A DNA stretch of 39,401 nucleotides from an uncultured Candidatus Saccharibacteria bacterium (GCA_947303945.1 CAMYZS010000012.1:1-39401), one strand, 5' to 3'. Counted from the first letter of the stretch, positions 6,136 through 14,988 are shown. Made by a program: numbers and translations. The notes: generated from the letters alone by a model not told the origin.

Positions 6136-9100
6136 ATGCGCAAGATATCAGATTTCATCGTAAACCATTGTTATGTCATTTTCGGTGTATTTTTGGTACT
6201 TGTGGTAATTTGTGGTTTTTTGGCAACTAAAGTTACAATCAATAAAGATGTCTATTCTTACATGCCGGCCGACTCGGAAACTACTTTGGGCCTGAACATT
6301 ATGAACGATGAGTTTAGCTATGATACGACCAGCAGTTATGAAATGATGCTAACGGACGTTCCAGCTAACGAAAAGGCGCAAATCAAAGAACATATCGAAT
6401 CGATTGAAGGCGTAAAATCCGTAGATTACGATGACAGTGATACGTATAATCGCGACAAATACACTCGCTACATAATCAATATCAATGCGCCGGCAGATTC
6501 CGAGCTAGCCAATCAAGCTTACCATACTATCCATAACGAATATAAAGATAAGTACAAGATCAAAGAGGCTGGCAAAGTTTACAATTTTAACGGCGAAGTA
6601 TTAAAGCTGCACGTTACAATACTAGCCATTGCCTGCGCGATGGTGATTCTGCTTTTGATGAGCAAATCTTGGGTGGAACCATGGCTGTTCCTATTTGCAA
6701 TATTGTTGGCCGTAGTTGCCAATAAAGGTACGAATATCATTTTTCCGAGCGTGTCACATATCACTGATGCGATCTCGGCGATTTTACAAATGGCATTATC
6801 GATGGATTACGCCATCATGTTATCGACGCGCTATCGACAAGAAAAAGCGAAGCCAGACCATCCAGACAAAAAGACCGCCATGCGCCGCGCAATGCGCTAT
6901 TCGTTTGGCGCAATTTCATCAAGTTCCGTCACGACGGTAGTTGGATTAATCGTGCTAATATTTATGAGCTTTACTATCGGACGTGACATGGGGCTCGTAC
7001 TGAGCAAGGGCGTAATATTGAGTTTGGTGTCTATTTTTACTTCCCTGCCAGCGCTACTTCTGCTCTTCGACAAAGCCATCGAGAAAACCAAAAAGAAAAC
7101 CCTCAACTTCAAAATGGATTGGTTTGGTAAGCGTAGTTATGATTTGCGTAAGATTGCGATGCCGCTATTCTTATTTGTCTTCGTGGGCAACATCATTCTA
7201 AAAGGTAGCACTGGTATCAACTTTACGGCCGAACAAAACAATCGCATTAAAGACGTCTTTAATGAAACCAACCAGATGGCTTTAGTCTATGATGCAAAAA
7301 TGGACGATAAAGTCACGGAAGCTTGCAAGAAATTCGATAAACGTGAAGATACGACGCGCGTCCTTTGCTATGGCAATACTATTAATGAGCCAGAAAAATA
7401 CAATGAATTAGTTGCAAAAATTAATAGCCTAAGCAGCGAGAAAGTTGAAACCGAAGATTATCTTGTGAAGGCGATTTACTACCACTACTACAAAGACGTA
7501 GATACGCACGAAATAGCGCTCGACGATTTGGTAACATTTTTGCAAAAAGAAGTGTTTCCTAACAAAAACTTTGCGGATGCAGTTTCGAAAGACACCGTAG
7601 CGAAAGTTGATCGTTTTTCAAACTTCACAAATCAAGTTAAAGTCAATCAGCCGCGCACCAAACAAGATATAGCAAATATCCTGGGCGTCGATAGTAAGAA
7701 ATTGGATGATGTTTACGTCTTGTATTTGTCGGAGCAGAATATTCCAACCAAACTTACGCTATACGAATTTGCGCAGTTCGTAACGAATGATATTTTATCG
7801 AATTCAAAATATGCCAGCATGGTCACGCCAGCACAGCGCGCAGATTTAGCCAAGCTAAAAACGTTTAGCAATAAAAATATTACCGATTCGCCAAAGACCG
7901 TTGCGGAGCTTTCGAGCATTTTCGGAATTAATCAAAAGACGCTTGAGCAATTGTTGACTTACTATAGCTATACGACAACTAACACGCCGACGGCAACCGC
8001 TTCAATTGAAGAGCTGATTAACTTTGCGCTCACAAATCAAAATGTCATTAACGAAATGGGTTTGTCGGCGGATGAAGTTGCGCAATTAAAAACACAGTTC
8101 GCTACGATTAAAACTAAGGTTAGCGAACTAAAAAATGCGCCTGCCCTATTTGACCAAGCCGTAGCAAAATTGCCGGCAGAAACACAAGAAAGCTTAGCGC
8201 CAGAAATCGCAAAGGTGCGCGCGGAATTAGTCGCAAAAACAAAAGAAGCAGAACAAATACTAACAAAGAAATATTCCTATTCGGATATAGCAACGGCCGC
8301 CGGAAAACTGAACGCCGCCTTGGACAAAACGAATGATTGGCTAAAAAATTTAGAATCAAATTATCCAGAATTATTTGATAGCCTTAGCGAGGAAGATAAA
8401 AAGACCATCCTTGATCTAGCCCAAAAATTAAACGAAAAAATCATTTCTGTACGTCAAAAAGTTGATTTAAACGACAAGCTAGCGAAGCTGAAGAATATCT
8501 ACAAACTCTACCAAGCCGAGACGACTTCTAGCGCCATCAGACTTTCCCCACGTGAATTAGTGAATTTCTTACTCAAGCATCAAAATGACGCGAAGTTAAA
8601 AAATGCACTTTCGAGCGAAACAGTTAAGCAACTAAGCCTAGTGCAATATATTATGAATAATCAGAACACTAAGTATTCAGCGGGGAGCTTGGCGCAAACT
8701 TTTACGCTTGATTCGACAAAGGTTAAACTTGTTTACGCGCTCTATAATTATCGCTACCAAAATAAGAATATAAAAATCTCACTAAAAACATTGATTAATT
8801 TCATCGACGAGAAAATTCTACCTGACCCAGATTATGCAAATCGTTTAGGCAAGAATGAGCAAACACAACTACGCACAATCGCAACGCTAATGCGCGCCGC
8901 GGCAAATGGAAATACGTATAATTATGAAGCGTTGTATCGCGCAATTTTACCGCTGGCTAATAACGTAGATAAGAACCAACTATTTCTGGCCTATCTATAT
9001 CACGGTTCGCTCTATGATTACGACAAAAACTGGACGCTGACGGTCGAAAAGTTTATTAACTTCCTGTCAGACAAAGTGTTGCCAGATGGGCGTTTTGCGG

Positions 9101-9909
9101 AACGCATTGATAATGAAATGCGCGAGAAAATTAATGACGGCCACAAAACAATTAACGAAGCAAAAGATTTATTAGTCGGACCGCGCCATTATCGCGCACT
9201 GATTGAATCAAACTTGCCAGCCGAAGGCGATCAGACTTTTGCCCTGATTAGTGATTTGAAGAGCGAGCTTGGCCCGCGTAATAAAATCGATTATTACATG
9301 GTGGGAGATTCGGCGATGGCCTACGAAATGTCGCAGACATTTAGTGACGAGATGAATTTCATTACGATTCTGACTATGCTGTCAATTTTCGCGGTAGTCG
9401 TTTGTACCTTTAAGTCATTCTTCGTATCAATGCTGCTGGTACTTGTGATTCAATGCGCGGTTTATATCGTGATGGCTTATTTGTCGTTGACCGGATCGCG
9501 CATTTTCTTCATCGCATTAATCATCGTCCAATCGATTTTGATGGGCGCAACAATTGATTATGCAATTCTGTTTACTTCATATTACGTAGAGAATCGAAGT
9601 TACTTCAAAATGAGTATCCGCGATGCGCTGATAAGTACATATAATCGTTCAATTAATGCAATTTTAACCTCGGCATCGATTCTGATTATCGTGACAGCAA
9701 TCGTAGGTAATTTTGCTACAGCGATTGCGGCAGCAGTTTGCCAGGCAATTTCCTTAGGAACTTTCTGCGCAACTTTGATTATTCTGGTCCTACTCCCCGC
9801 CCTTCTAGCAACTTTGGATAAATTCGTAATCAAAGATTCTCGCAATAAAGTTACCAAGACAGACAAAGGTGCGCGGAAGCTATTGGCAGGTTTTAAATCG
9901 TTGCTATAA
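6136..9909 (+). CDS. MMPL/RND-family membrane transporter, very large
   Basis: 1257 residues, against roughly 700-1000 for many MMPL proteins. TM1 is near residues 12-32. A cluster of helices at about 155-320 contains the conserved DAISAILQMALSMDYAIMLS stretch, and a second cluster at about 1085-1235 contains ILMGATIDYAILFTSYYV. The two Asp-Tyr-Ala motifs are the usual proton-relay sites of MMPL repeats. The excess length is a ~700-residue extracytoplasmic loop (about 365-1080) with six related ~75-85-residue units beginning with hydrophobic L-x-x-F/L-x-x-F patterns (near residues 459, 539, 622, 802, 881 and 968) and a coiled-coil insert. Likely exports a lipid or amphiphile under TetR control. 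Confidence 0.85.
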   Translation: MRKISDFIVNHCYVIFGVFLVLVVICGFLATKVTINKDVYSYMPADSETTLGLNIMNDEFSYDTTSSYEMMLTDVPANEKAQIKEHIESIEGVKSVDYDDSDTYNRDKYTRYIININAPADSELANQAYHTIHNEYKDKYKIKEAGKVYNFNGEVLKLHVTILAIACAMVILLLMSKSWVEPWLFLFAILLAVVANKGTNIIFPSVSHITDAISAILQMALSMDYAIMLSTRYRQEKAKPDHPDKKTAMRRAMRYSFGAISSSSVTTVVGLIVLIFMSFTIGRDMGLVLSKGVILSLVSIFTSLPALLLLFDKAIEKTKKKTLNFKMDWFGKRSYDLRKIAMPLFLFVFVGNIILKGSTGINFTAEQNNRIKDVFNETNQMALVYDAKMDDKVTEACKKFDKREDTTRVLCYGNTINEPEKYNELVAKINSLSSEKVETEDYLVKAIYYHYYKDVDTHEIALDDLVTFLQKEVFPNKNFADAVSKDTVAKVDRFSNFTNQVKVNQPRTKQDIANILGVDSKKLDDVYVLYLSEQNIPTKLTLYEFAQFVTNDILSNSKYASMVTPAQRADLAKLKTFSNKNITDSPKTVAELSSIFGINQKTLEQLLTYYSYTTTNTPTATASIEELINFALTNQNVINEMGLSADEVAQLKTQFATIKTKVSELKNAPALFDQAVAKLPAETQESLAPEIAKVRAELVAKTKEAEQILTKKYSYSDIATAAGKLNAALDKTNDWLKNLESNYPELFDSLSEEDKKTILDLAQKLNEKIISVRQKVDLNDKLAKLKNIYKLYQAETTSSAIRLSPRELVNFLLKHQNDAKLKNALSSETVKQLSLVQYIMNNQNTKYSAGSLAQTFTLDSTKVKLVYALYNYRYQNKNIKISLKTLINFIDEKILPDPDYANRLGKNEQTQLRTIATLMRAAANGNTYNYEALYRAILPLANNVDKNQLFLAYLYHGSLYDYDKNWTLTVEKFINFLSDKVLPDGRFAERIDNEMREKINDGHKTINEAKDLLVGPRHYRALIESNLPAEGDQTFALISDLKSELGPRNKIDYYMVGDSAMAYEMSQTFSDEMNFITILTMLSIFAVVVCTFKSFFVSMLLVLVIQCAVYIVMAYLSLTGSRIFFIALIIVQSILMGATIDYAILFTSYYVENRSYFKMSIRDALISTYNRSINAILTSASILIIVTAIVGNFATAIAAAVCQAISLGTFCATLIILVLLPALLATLDKFVIKDSRNKVTKTDKGARKLLAGFKSLL

Positions 9910-9910
9910 T
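9902..9910 (+). promoter_or_regulatory. Extended -10 promoter overlapping the exporter stop codon
   Basis: TGCTATAAT includes the TAA stop of the MMPL gene, placing the promoter of the next operon inside the end of the previous gene. Confidence 0.6.
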
Positions 9911-9936
9911 AGTGACAAGTAAATAAAGGATCTTTT

Positions 9937-10194
9937 ATGGAACAAAACATTTGTCAAAGTTGCGCAATGCCACTAACATCAGAAGATATGTACTCAACTG
10001 AAAAAGATGGCAGTATTAATAAAGACTACTGTAAATGGTGCTATAAAGATGGTGAGTTTATCGATAAAGTTTCGATGGAAGAATATATCGAGATGTGCTC
10101 GAAGTTCGGCGAACAAGCCGGCATGACAAACGAGCAAATGAAGGAATATTGTACGAAGGTATTCCCGACTTTGAAGAGATGGAAGAAGGCGTAA
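9937..10194 (+). CDS. Putative zinc-ribbon protein
   Basis: 85 residues with CQSCAMPL near the N-terminus and YCKWCYKDGEF about 28 residues later, the two CxxC knuckles of the putative zinc-ribbon family (PF12674 type), followed by an amphipathic helical tail. An AAAGGA Shine-Dalgarno lies 7 nt upstream. First gene of a four-gene operon (zinc ribbon, ClbS-like, YjbR-like, TfoX-like) with 1-bp gaps or overlaps. Function unknown; a regulatory or stress role is plausible. Confidence 0.75.
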   Translation: MEQNICQSCAMPLTSEDMYSTEKDGSINKDYCKWCYKDGEFIDKVSMEEYIEMCSKFGEQAGMTNEQMKEYCTKVFPTLKRWKKA

Positions 10195-10195
10195 A

Positions 10196-10735
10196 ATGCC
10201 ACGACCACGTAATAAAGCAGATTTATTAAAAGCTGGTGCAGAATACTACACCAAGTTGATTGAAATGGCGGACGGAATGAGCGAGAAAGAAATGAATACT
10301 GAGTTTGATTTCTCGGGCGATCCAAGCAAAAAAGAACGCCATTGGGGCCGCGATAAAAACTTGCGCGATATTTGGATACATTTGTATGAATGGCACCGCA
10401 TGCTATTAGAATTCGTGGATACGAACTTGAATAAAGGCGGGAATGCACCGTTCTTACCAGAGCCTTATACTTGGAAAACTTACGGCGATATGAACGTGGA
10501 ATATTGGAAAAAGCATCAGAAGACAACGCTAGCTGATGCGCGCAAGATGTTCGAGAAGTCGCATGCGGACGTGATGAAATTAGCAGAAAGTTTGAGCGAA
10601 GAACAACTATTTACTAAAGGTATGTATCCGTGGGTAGGCGGTTCGGTATTGGGGTCGTATTTCGTGAGTTGCTTGTCGTCACATTACGATTGGGCGATGA
10701 AAAAGCTGAAGGCACATAAGAAGAATTGTGCGTAG
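10196..10735 (+). CDS. ClbS/DfsB family four-helix-bundle protein
   Basis: 179 residues in the layout of the ClbS/DfsB family of the DinB-like superfamily: PRPRNKADLLKAGAEYYTKL at the start, RDIWIHLYEWHRMLLEF around the first histidines, TWKTYGDMNVEYWKKHQ in the middle, and SVLGSYFVSCLSSHYDWAMK at the end. ClbS of colibactin producers is a self-resistance hydrolase; in most bacteria the family is uncharacterised. It begins 1 bp after the previous stop and overlaps the next gene by 8 bp, so is translationally coupled. Cytoplasmic. Confidence 0.85.
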   Translation: MPRPRNKADLLKAGAEYYTKLIEMADGMSEKEMNTEFDFSGDPSKKERHWGRDKNLRDIWIHLYEWHRMLLEFVDTNLNKGGNAPFLPEPYTWKTYGDMNVEYWKKHQKTTLADARKMFEKSHADVMKLAESLSEEQLFTKGMYPWVGGSVLGSYFVSCLSSHYDWAMKKLKAHKKNCA

Positions 10736-11111
10736 AATGTATAAAAATCCGCAAACCAACACAGTAGTCGATCATATTAAGAGCGAGTATGGCGCCGAGC
10801 TGGAGTTTTTGTGGCCAGAGCGTAATCCAGATTATGCGATTTTTCGCCACAGTCATAATAGTAAATGGTTTGCGTTGATTGGTATTATTTCGAGCAAAAG
10901 CTTGGGGATTAAAGAAGACAAAAAGGTAGAGATAATTAATTTGAAATTTGATAAAAATCAGACATTTGATTTTGCCGAAACAAGCGACCATATCTTCCCG
11001 GCTTACCATATGAATAAAAATAACTGGATTACAGTTCTACTGGATAGAACTTTGCCAGACGAGATGGTTTTTGAATTAATTAAAAAGAGCTATTTATTAA
11101 CGGACAAGTAA
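10728..11111 (+). CDS. MmcQ/YjbR-like protein
   Basis: 127 residues matching the MmcQ/YjbR (double-wing, CyaY-like) fold: LEFLWPERNPDYAIFRHSHN, then KWFALIGIISSKSLGI, then PAYHMNKNNWITVLLDRTLP and an ELIKKSYLLT end. Described as DNA-binding by fold; biological role unknown. Overlaps the ClbS-like gene by 8 bp. Confidence 0.85.
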   Translation: MRRMYKNPQTNTVVDHIKSEYGAELEFLWPERNPDYAIFRHSHNSKWFALIGIISSKSLGIKEDKKVEIINLKFDKNQTFDFAETSDHIFPAYHMNKNNWITVLLDRTLPDEMVFELIKKSYLLTDK

Positions 11112-11112
11112 A

Positions 11113-11409
11113 ATGGCTAGTACAAAAGAATATCGGGATTATATATTAGAACAACTATCTTTGGTGCCAGGGGTTACTTGCTGGCCAATGATGGGTGAGT
11201 TTTTACTATATGCGGACGGCGTGCTGTTTGGCGGGATTTATGATGATAGGTTGCTGGTGAAAATTACGCCTGGGAATGATAGCTTTGGTATGAGCGAAGC
11301 GCTGCCCTACGAGGGCGCAAAAAAGATGTATTTGGTGGATAAGGTGGATAATAAGGAGAGGTTGAAGGAGATTGTCGAGAGGACGGCGGAAGGACTAAAC
11401 TTATCCTAG
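11113..11409 (+). CDS. TfoX N-terminal domain protein
   Basis: 98 residues with the TfoX_N pattern: YRDYILEQLSLVPGVTCWPM, then MGEFLLYADGVLFGGIYDDR, then LPYEGAKKMYLVDKVDN. The C-terminal domain of full-length TfoX/Sxy is absent. Stand-alone TfoX_N proteins often sit beside YjbR and ClbS homologues, as here. Starts 1 bp after the previous stop; last gene of the operon, followed by a hairpin terminator. Confidence 0.85.
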   Translation: MASTKEYRDYILEQLSLVPGVTCWPMMGEFLLYADGVLFGGIYDDRLLVKITPGNDSFGMSEALPYEGAKKMYLVDKVDNKERLKEIVERTAEGLNLS

Positions 11410-11423
11410 GCTATAAATAAAAT

Positions 11424-11447
11424 AAACCCCGCGGGGCTTGTTTCTTC
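11424..11447 (+). terminator. Operon terminator
   Basis: AACCCC-GC-GGGGCTTGTTT, a short GC-rich hairpin with a T-rich tail, 15 bp past the TfoX-like stop. Confidence 0.6.
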
Positions 11448-11453
11448 TTCATA

Positions 11454-11476
11454 TGGTGAGCCGGGTGGGACATAAA
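11454..11476 (+). other. att-like site (tRNA-Lys-derived boundary)
   Basis: TGGTGAGCCGGGTGGGAC followed by ATAAA, identical to the junctions at 35160 and 39204. It shares its first 18 bases with the minus-strand 3' end of the tRNA-Lys gene at 39350. Likely the left edge of the cassette that runs through the toxin-antitoxin genes. Confidence 0.65.
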
Positions 11477-11496
11477 CAGTCCATATCGCTATTTGA

Positions 11497-11502
11497 TACA
11501 AT
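11497..11502 (+). promoter_or_regulatory. -10 box (TACAAT)
   Basis: Six bases before the ATG at 11509 with no Shine-Dalgarno; leaderless start. Confidence 0.45.
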
Positions 11503-11508
11503 AAGAAT

Positions 11509-11982
11509 ATGAGCGATTCAAAATCTTCTAAAGAGAAAACTTCAGATAAAATAAAAACTGTACTTGGTTTTATTGGAGGCGCAATTCTTGTATTCTTTGC
11601 ATACCTCTGGTTTATTAACAGTCATCAATTCGAAGGCAACTTCTTTGGTCTTGCGTTTAGGATGCCATTTGAGTCAGTAGAGCATTACTGCAGCAGAAAA
11701 TCTGATCAAGTCTTTACGGTTGACATTAAAGGATATCAAGAGTGTGTTGAGTCCAATGGTAGCACCCATCAAAGACTTAAAGCAAAAATAGATAACACCA
11801 TGAAGAGTGAAGGGGTCAATTCGAGCGACAAACAGCTTGAATGTGCGGCCGGAATATTTGAAAGATATTTATCCCCTGACGAAATTGATAAATATCTAAA
11901 TGGCGAGCGAATACCACAGTCAACCTCTACTTACGATAAAATGATGGTTGGCTTTTATGCTTGCTATGGACAATCAAAGTAG
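11509..11982 (+). CDS. Single-pass membrane protein with Cys-rich outer domain
   Basis: 157 residues: a short basic cytoplasmic N-terminus, one TM helix at about 17-37 (VLGFIGGAILVFFAYLWF), then an extracytoplasmic domain with four cysteines (HYCSR, QECVE, LECAAG, YACYG) that could form two disulfides. I do not recognise a family. It is the first gene inside the att-like boundary at 11454, so is probably cassette cargo. Starts 6 nt after a -10 box, leaderless. Confidence 0.65.
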   Translation: MSDSKSSKEKTSDKIKTVLGFIGGAILVFFAYLWFINSHQFEGNFFGLAFRMPFESVEHYCSRKSDQVFTVDIKGYQECVESNGSTHQRLKAKIDNTMKSEGVNSSDKQLECAAGIFERYLSPDEIDKYLNGERIPQSTSTYDKMMVGFYACYGQSK

Positions 11983-12034
11983 CGCTTAAATCTAAATGCT
12001 CATTTCATGATACGACATAGACCAAATAACATAT

Positions 12035-12190
12035 AGTGAACGTTGCAGAGAACTTATTAATGCAGCAGACGAGATGACGCGCCGTCTCTATAACGTGATT
12101 GATTGGATATTCGAGCATCCGGAATACAATCCTAAGACAAAGGTCTTACCAAAGAAAGACTACCCCGTTTTAATAGATGTTACGTTCTGA
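12035..12190 (+). pseudogene. Boundary ORF remnant (copy 2)
   Basis: The open frame SERCRELINAADEMTRRLYN to KVLPKKDYPVLIDVTF has no start codon. It is closely related to the copy at 35306-35461, and the similarity continues about 70 bp past the stop. A more diverged copy lies at 32702. All three sit just inside a cassette, so this looks like a conserved left-end ORF of the mobile element, here truncated at a GTGA that may be the crossover core. Confidence 0.65.
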
Positions 12191-12341
12191 TTAGGAATCA
12201 CAAGGAAATGAATATTGAACCAATGTAAAGGAATAACTTATTCCTACAATGTCATTGTGATTATGATTGTAAAAAATACAACAAAATGAGATAATATTAG
12301 CACTTGAAAAGATGGTAAACATATGCACTATATTGTGCTTA

Positions 12342-12350
12342 TGTTATAAT
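12342..12350 (+). promoter_or_regulatory. Extended -10 promoter of the Panacea operon
   Basis: TGTTATAAT, about 31 bases before the chosen ATG at 12381. The stretch 12191-12341 holds no gene. Confidence 0.6.
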
Positions 12351-12380
12351 AGAATTAAAGAAATGAACGAAAGGACTACT

Positions 12381-12854
12381 ATGATTAAGGATCAGGAAAT
12401 AACGTCCTCGACAATTGCAGATTTCTTTCTTACAAAAGAGGCGCTTACACCGAAAAAGGTCCAAAAACTCGTATATTATGCCTACGCTTGGTTTATTGCA
12501 TTAAACAATCAAGACGCTGAAAATATCGAGAACGTCCTTTTTGACGAATCACCGGAAGCGTGGATGCACGGCCCAGTTTTCCCTAGCCTTTACCAAAGAT
12601 TCAAAGAATACGGCTGGCACGAAATACCAAAACAAAAAGATGACATAAAATTCGAAAACGAAGACATAGAATCATTCCTAAATATTATTTGGAAAAAATT
12701 CGGGAAATTCAGCGCCGACGATCTAGAATTCATGACGCATCAAGAGACTCCTTGGCGAAACGCAAGAAAAGATATTGTAGATTTTGCGCCATCGGCTCAA
12801 AAAATACAATTAAAGGACATCTTTACTTGCTACAATGAAAAAATCTCTGCTTAA
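12381..12854 (+). CDS. Panacea-domain (DUF4065) antitoxin
   Basis: The start at 12381 is chosen because AAAGGA sits just upstream; a further-upstream ATG at 12312 precedes the promoter. The 157-residue protein has the SocA/GepA-like Panacea pattern: STIADFFLTKEALTPKKVQK, then LVYYAYAWFIAL, then EAWMHGPVFPSLYQRFKEYG, and a C-terminal DLEFMTHQETPWRNAR. Panacea is the antitoxin domain of PanAT pairs, which neutralise varied toxins. It overlaps the next gene by 20 bp, the expected arrangement for its partner toxin. Confidence 0.85.
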   Translation: MIKDQEITSSTIADFFLTKEALTPKKVQKLVYYAYAWFIALNNQDAENIENVLFDESPEAWMHGPVFPSLYQRFKEYGWHEIPKQKDDIKFENEDIESFLNIIWKKFGKFSADDLEFMTHQETPWRNARKDIVDFAPSAQKIQLKDIFTCYNEKISA

Positions 12855-13518
12855 AAAGATAAAGCCGCCAAAGATACAAAAAGGTGGTAGTAGTTTTGTT
12901 GCGCCAGGAAAGGAGCAGGAAGAATCTGATATTACTCTATCGTTTAAGTTGTTCAATAGCAAAAGCATCAGATTGGATGATTTTAATAATTATTATGAGA
13001 ATCAAAATGCCGCACATAAAGCAGTAAGCGATCTACTACATGTTCTTAATGACATCTCAAGGGAAACCACAAAAACGATTTTCCAAAAAGACAAAAAGAG
13101 ACAACTTCATTTAAATCAAATGGATGATGACAATTCCATAAGAATGATTGAAAAAATATTATTTGAAGGCTACGGCTTTCCAGAACAGACGATAGCGGAA
13201 TTTGACCGCGAATACTTCGAAATAGTCGCTAATGGAGATGGTGGAAGATTGATCTTTGTTATGTCAGATCATTTAATGATTCCTCTTTTTCTAGACCCAA
13301 ATCATCTAGTTTACAGTAAAGCAAGTAAAAGTATAAAAAAGAAAACAAGTCACGCGCATCCAGGATTCTTTACGTATAACCAAGAGCACATCGATTACTA
13401 TAGCCAACTCGAAAAAAAGAGTAGTCTAAAAGACGCCGTCATTGAGTATGCTCGTAGCGGAGAATATCGCACAGTTGATGATTTCTTGAAAGCTTGGGAT
13501 GACGCCAATTCGGACTAG
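12835..13518 (+). CDS. Putative toxin partner of the Panacea antitoxin
   Basis: 227 residues, overlapping the antitoxin by 20 bp. The N-terminus is basic (MKKSLLKKIKPPKIQKGG). A middle helical region is followed by a compact region with EFDREYFEIVANGDGGRLIF and MIPLFLDPNHLVYSKAS, then TSHAHPGFFTYN. The basic, strand-rich centre with conserved-looking D-R-E and H residues suggests an RNase-like or other small toxin fold, but I cannot assign a family. The toxin role rests on gene order. Confidence 0.55.
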   Translation: MKKSLLKKIKPPKIQKGGSSFVAPGKEQEESDITLSFKLFNSKSIRLDDFNNYYENQNAAHKAVSDLLHVLNDISRETTKTIFQKDKKRQLHLNQMDDDNSIRMIEKILFEGYGFPEQTIAEFDREYFEIVANGDGGRLIFVMSDHLMIPLFLDPNHLVYSKASKSIKKKTSHAHPGFFTYNQEHIDYYSQLEKKSSLKDAVIEYARSGEYRTVDDFLKAWDDANSD

Positions 13519-13576
13519 TTTTTATCATTAAAGTAAAATGTAACAGTTTTAAAATAACAGATAAGGACTGTCATTT

Positions 13577-13739
13577 TATCCACTTGTTTGCAAGTGGATA
13601 TTCTTTATGAAAAAGTACTGCTCAACCGCTTGTACACAAGCGGTGCTTACAGAGATGGCACCGATTGTACACAATCGGCGAGTTATAGCCAAATTGCACA
13701 ATAAAGCAATATTCACCTATCCACTTGAACGCAAGCGGA
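13577..13739. repeat. Cluster of four covarying short palindromes
   Basis: Four inverted repeats of form CC-N-N-TTG, 4-nt loop, CAA-N-N-GG: 13577-13600 (arms TATCCACTTG, loop TTTG), 13625-13644 (ACCGCTTG, TACA), 13661-13678 (CCGATTG, TACA) and 13720-13739 (TCCACTTG, AACG, one mismatch). Changes in one arm are matched in the other, so the fold is conserved. Two more are at 35569 and 35624, again just upstream of a cargo gene. No gene is convincing in 13519-13817. Confidence 0.75.
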
Positions 13740-13805
13740 CGTCTGGTAAGTTTTGTTATTCTAGACCTATTGAAACTTATGAAAAACTATGGCCTAATAA
13801 TGCGA

Positions 13806-13811
13806 TATAAT
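13806..13811 (+). promoter_or_regulatory. -10 box (TATAAT)
   Basis: Six bases before the ATG at 13818; no Shine-Dalgarno, leaderless start. Confidence 0.55.
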
Positions 13812-13817
13812 GGTGCT

Positions 13818-14258
13818 ATGAATATCCGCCAAGTCGAGGAATTCTTTAAAGACAAAAAGAATACACCTTGTCCACTAACAGAGCGCCTTATTAAAGCTGG
13901 CTATCAGCAAACTGGTGGCGGATACATAAATCTAGCAAAGAAACGCGGCTTAATCGTAGATTATACAAAAGCCGAACCTACGCAATATTGGCATCTTATC
14001 GAGGAATACTGCCCTTCCGTAGATAAAGACAAGTCTTTCAGTAAGAGTATTGTTTGCGGCGAACTAATATTCTGGATGGCCGAAGTATCAAAAGCCGTGC
14101 CGAATAGCAAATTAGAAAAATTACTCGAGCGAATAATCGCGGATGGAAATAAGGATACTGCTCCGCCAAAATATGACCGCATTAAATGGAATAAGGAAAT
14201 CCAGAATCTTTGTTTCGATGCAATTGTGGATAGAGTTGAGAAATATGATCGACGTTAA
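13818..14258 (+). CDS. Hypothetical protein, 146 residues
   Basis: The start at 13818 is set by the adjacent TATAAT; in-frame upstream ATGs fall in the palindrome cluster. Residues VEEFFKDKKNTPCPLTERLI suggest a helical, possibly wHTH-like N-terminus. The middle (SKSIVCGELIFWMAEVSKAV) is helical and the C-terminus is charged. No family recognised. It overlaps the next gene by 14 bp, so the pair is probably co-translated. Confidence 0.65.
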   Translation: MNIRQVEEFFKDKKNTPCPLTERLIKAGYQQTGGGYINLAKKRGLIVDYTKAEPTQYWHLIEEYCPSVDKDKSFSKSIVCGELIFWMAEVSKAVPNSKLEKLLERIIADGNKDTAPPKYDRIKWNKEIQNLCFDAIVDRVEKYDRR

Positions 14259-14988
14259 CTTCGATTTTACTTCGGATTCTCCACATTATTGGGATAATTT
14301 TTGGGCAAACAGCGGTGGCTTAGGTGGCGGCAATTACGATCCAGATTCCGCAAGTAAAACTATGCAGAAATACCATCAAGAATTATGGAGCAAACAGCTA
14401 CCGAACGGCGAACGCATGGAATTAAAATGCGTGGATAATGGTGCTCTGGAGTGGGGCGGATTCCGTTTCGGTAGTGATTCGATTATTGTAAGCTTCCGTT
14501 ATCAAAAGCAACGAAAACTACTCGAAGACGTCGCCAGTTCGATGGATGATTATCGTGCATTTGTAGAAGATTTTCTGCATCGTAGCTATACGATTGGTGG
14601 CGAAATTATCTTTCCGAAACATCGAAATAGCATCAACCAGACGCGCGGTACGAATCCACAAACTAGCGACCGCTTCGATTTGACGCTGGAGTGTATTCGG
14701 AGATATTATCTCGGCGAGGGTAATCCACTGTTCCCTGTTTTGAATTCAGATAAAAATTTCTTTGATTTATTTGTAGATTTTAAAGGTTTTGTGGATTTCT
14801 TTTTTCTAAATGATTTAGTAGCAGAAGATTATGGCGCAGTAAGATTCTGGGACGAATGGAGAGATTTTTCGAATAATCCGATACCGGAAACAGTAGACCA
14901 TTATTTAAGATTCCTGCAAAATGAGCTAACATTTGTCGAAGCGAGAAACTCAAGATTATCAATAAATATTAAATGCTTTATTAAATAG
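14245..14988 (+). CDS. DUF6994-like hypothetical protein
   Basis: The start at 14245 (MIDVNFDFTSDSPHYWDNFW) overlaps the previous gene by 14 bp. The 247 residues carry PDSASKTMQKYHQELWSKQL followed by GER-x-E, which resembles the DUF6994 pattern (YHQLLWSKPLPNG). Biochemistry is unknown. The 3' end overlaps the convergent hsdR gene by 8 bp. Family assignment is from memory of the motif and is moderate. Confidence 0.6.
   Translation: MIDVNFDFTSDSPHYWDNFWANSGGLGGGNYDPDSASKTMQKYHQELWSKQLPNGERMELKCVDNGALEWGGFRFGSDSIIVSFRYQKQRKLLEDVASSMDDYRAFVEDFLHRSYTIGGEIIFPKHRNSINQTRGTNPQTSDRFDLTLECIRRYYLGEGNPLFPVLNSDKNFFDLFVDFKGFVDFFFLNDLVAEDYGAVRFWDEWRDFSNNPIPETVDHYLRFLQNELTFVEARNSRLSINIKCFIK

Noticed and set aside
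13577-13739. CRISPR array reading of the palindrome cluster
   Set aside because: Repeats differ in sequence, spacing is irregular (about 16-41 bp), and no cas gene is present.
13607-13810. Open frame of 67 codons across the palindrome cluster
   Set aside because: It runs through three hairpins and into the promoter of the 13818 gene, has no Shine-Dalgarno and a composition dictated by the repeats.
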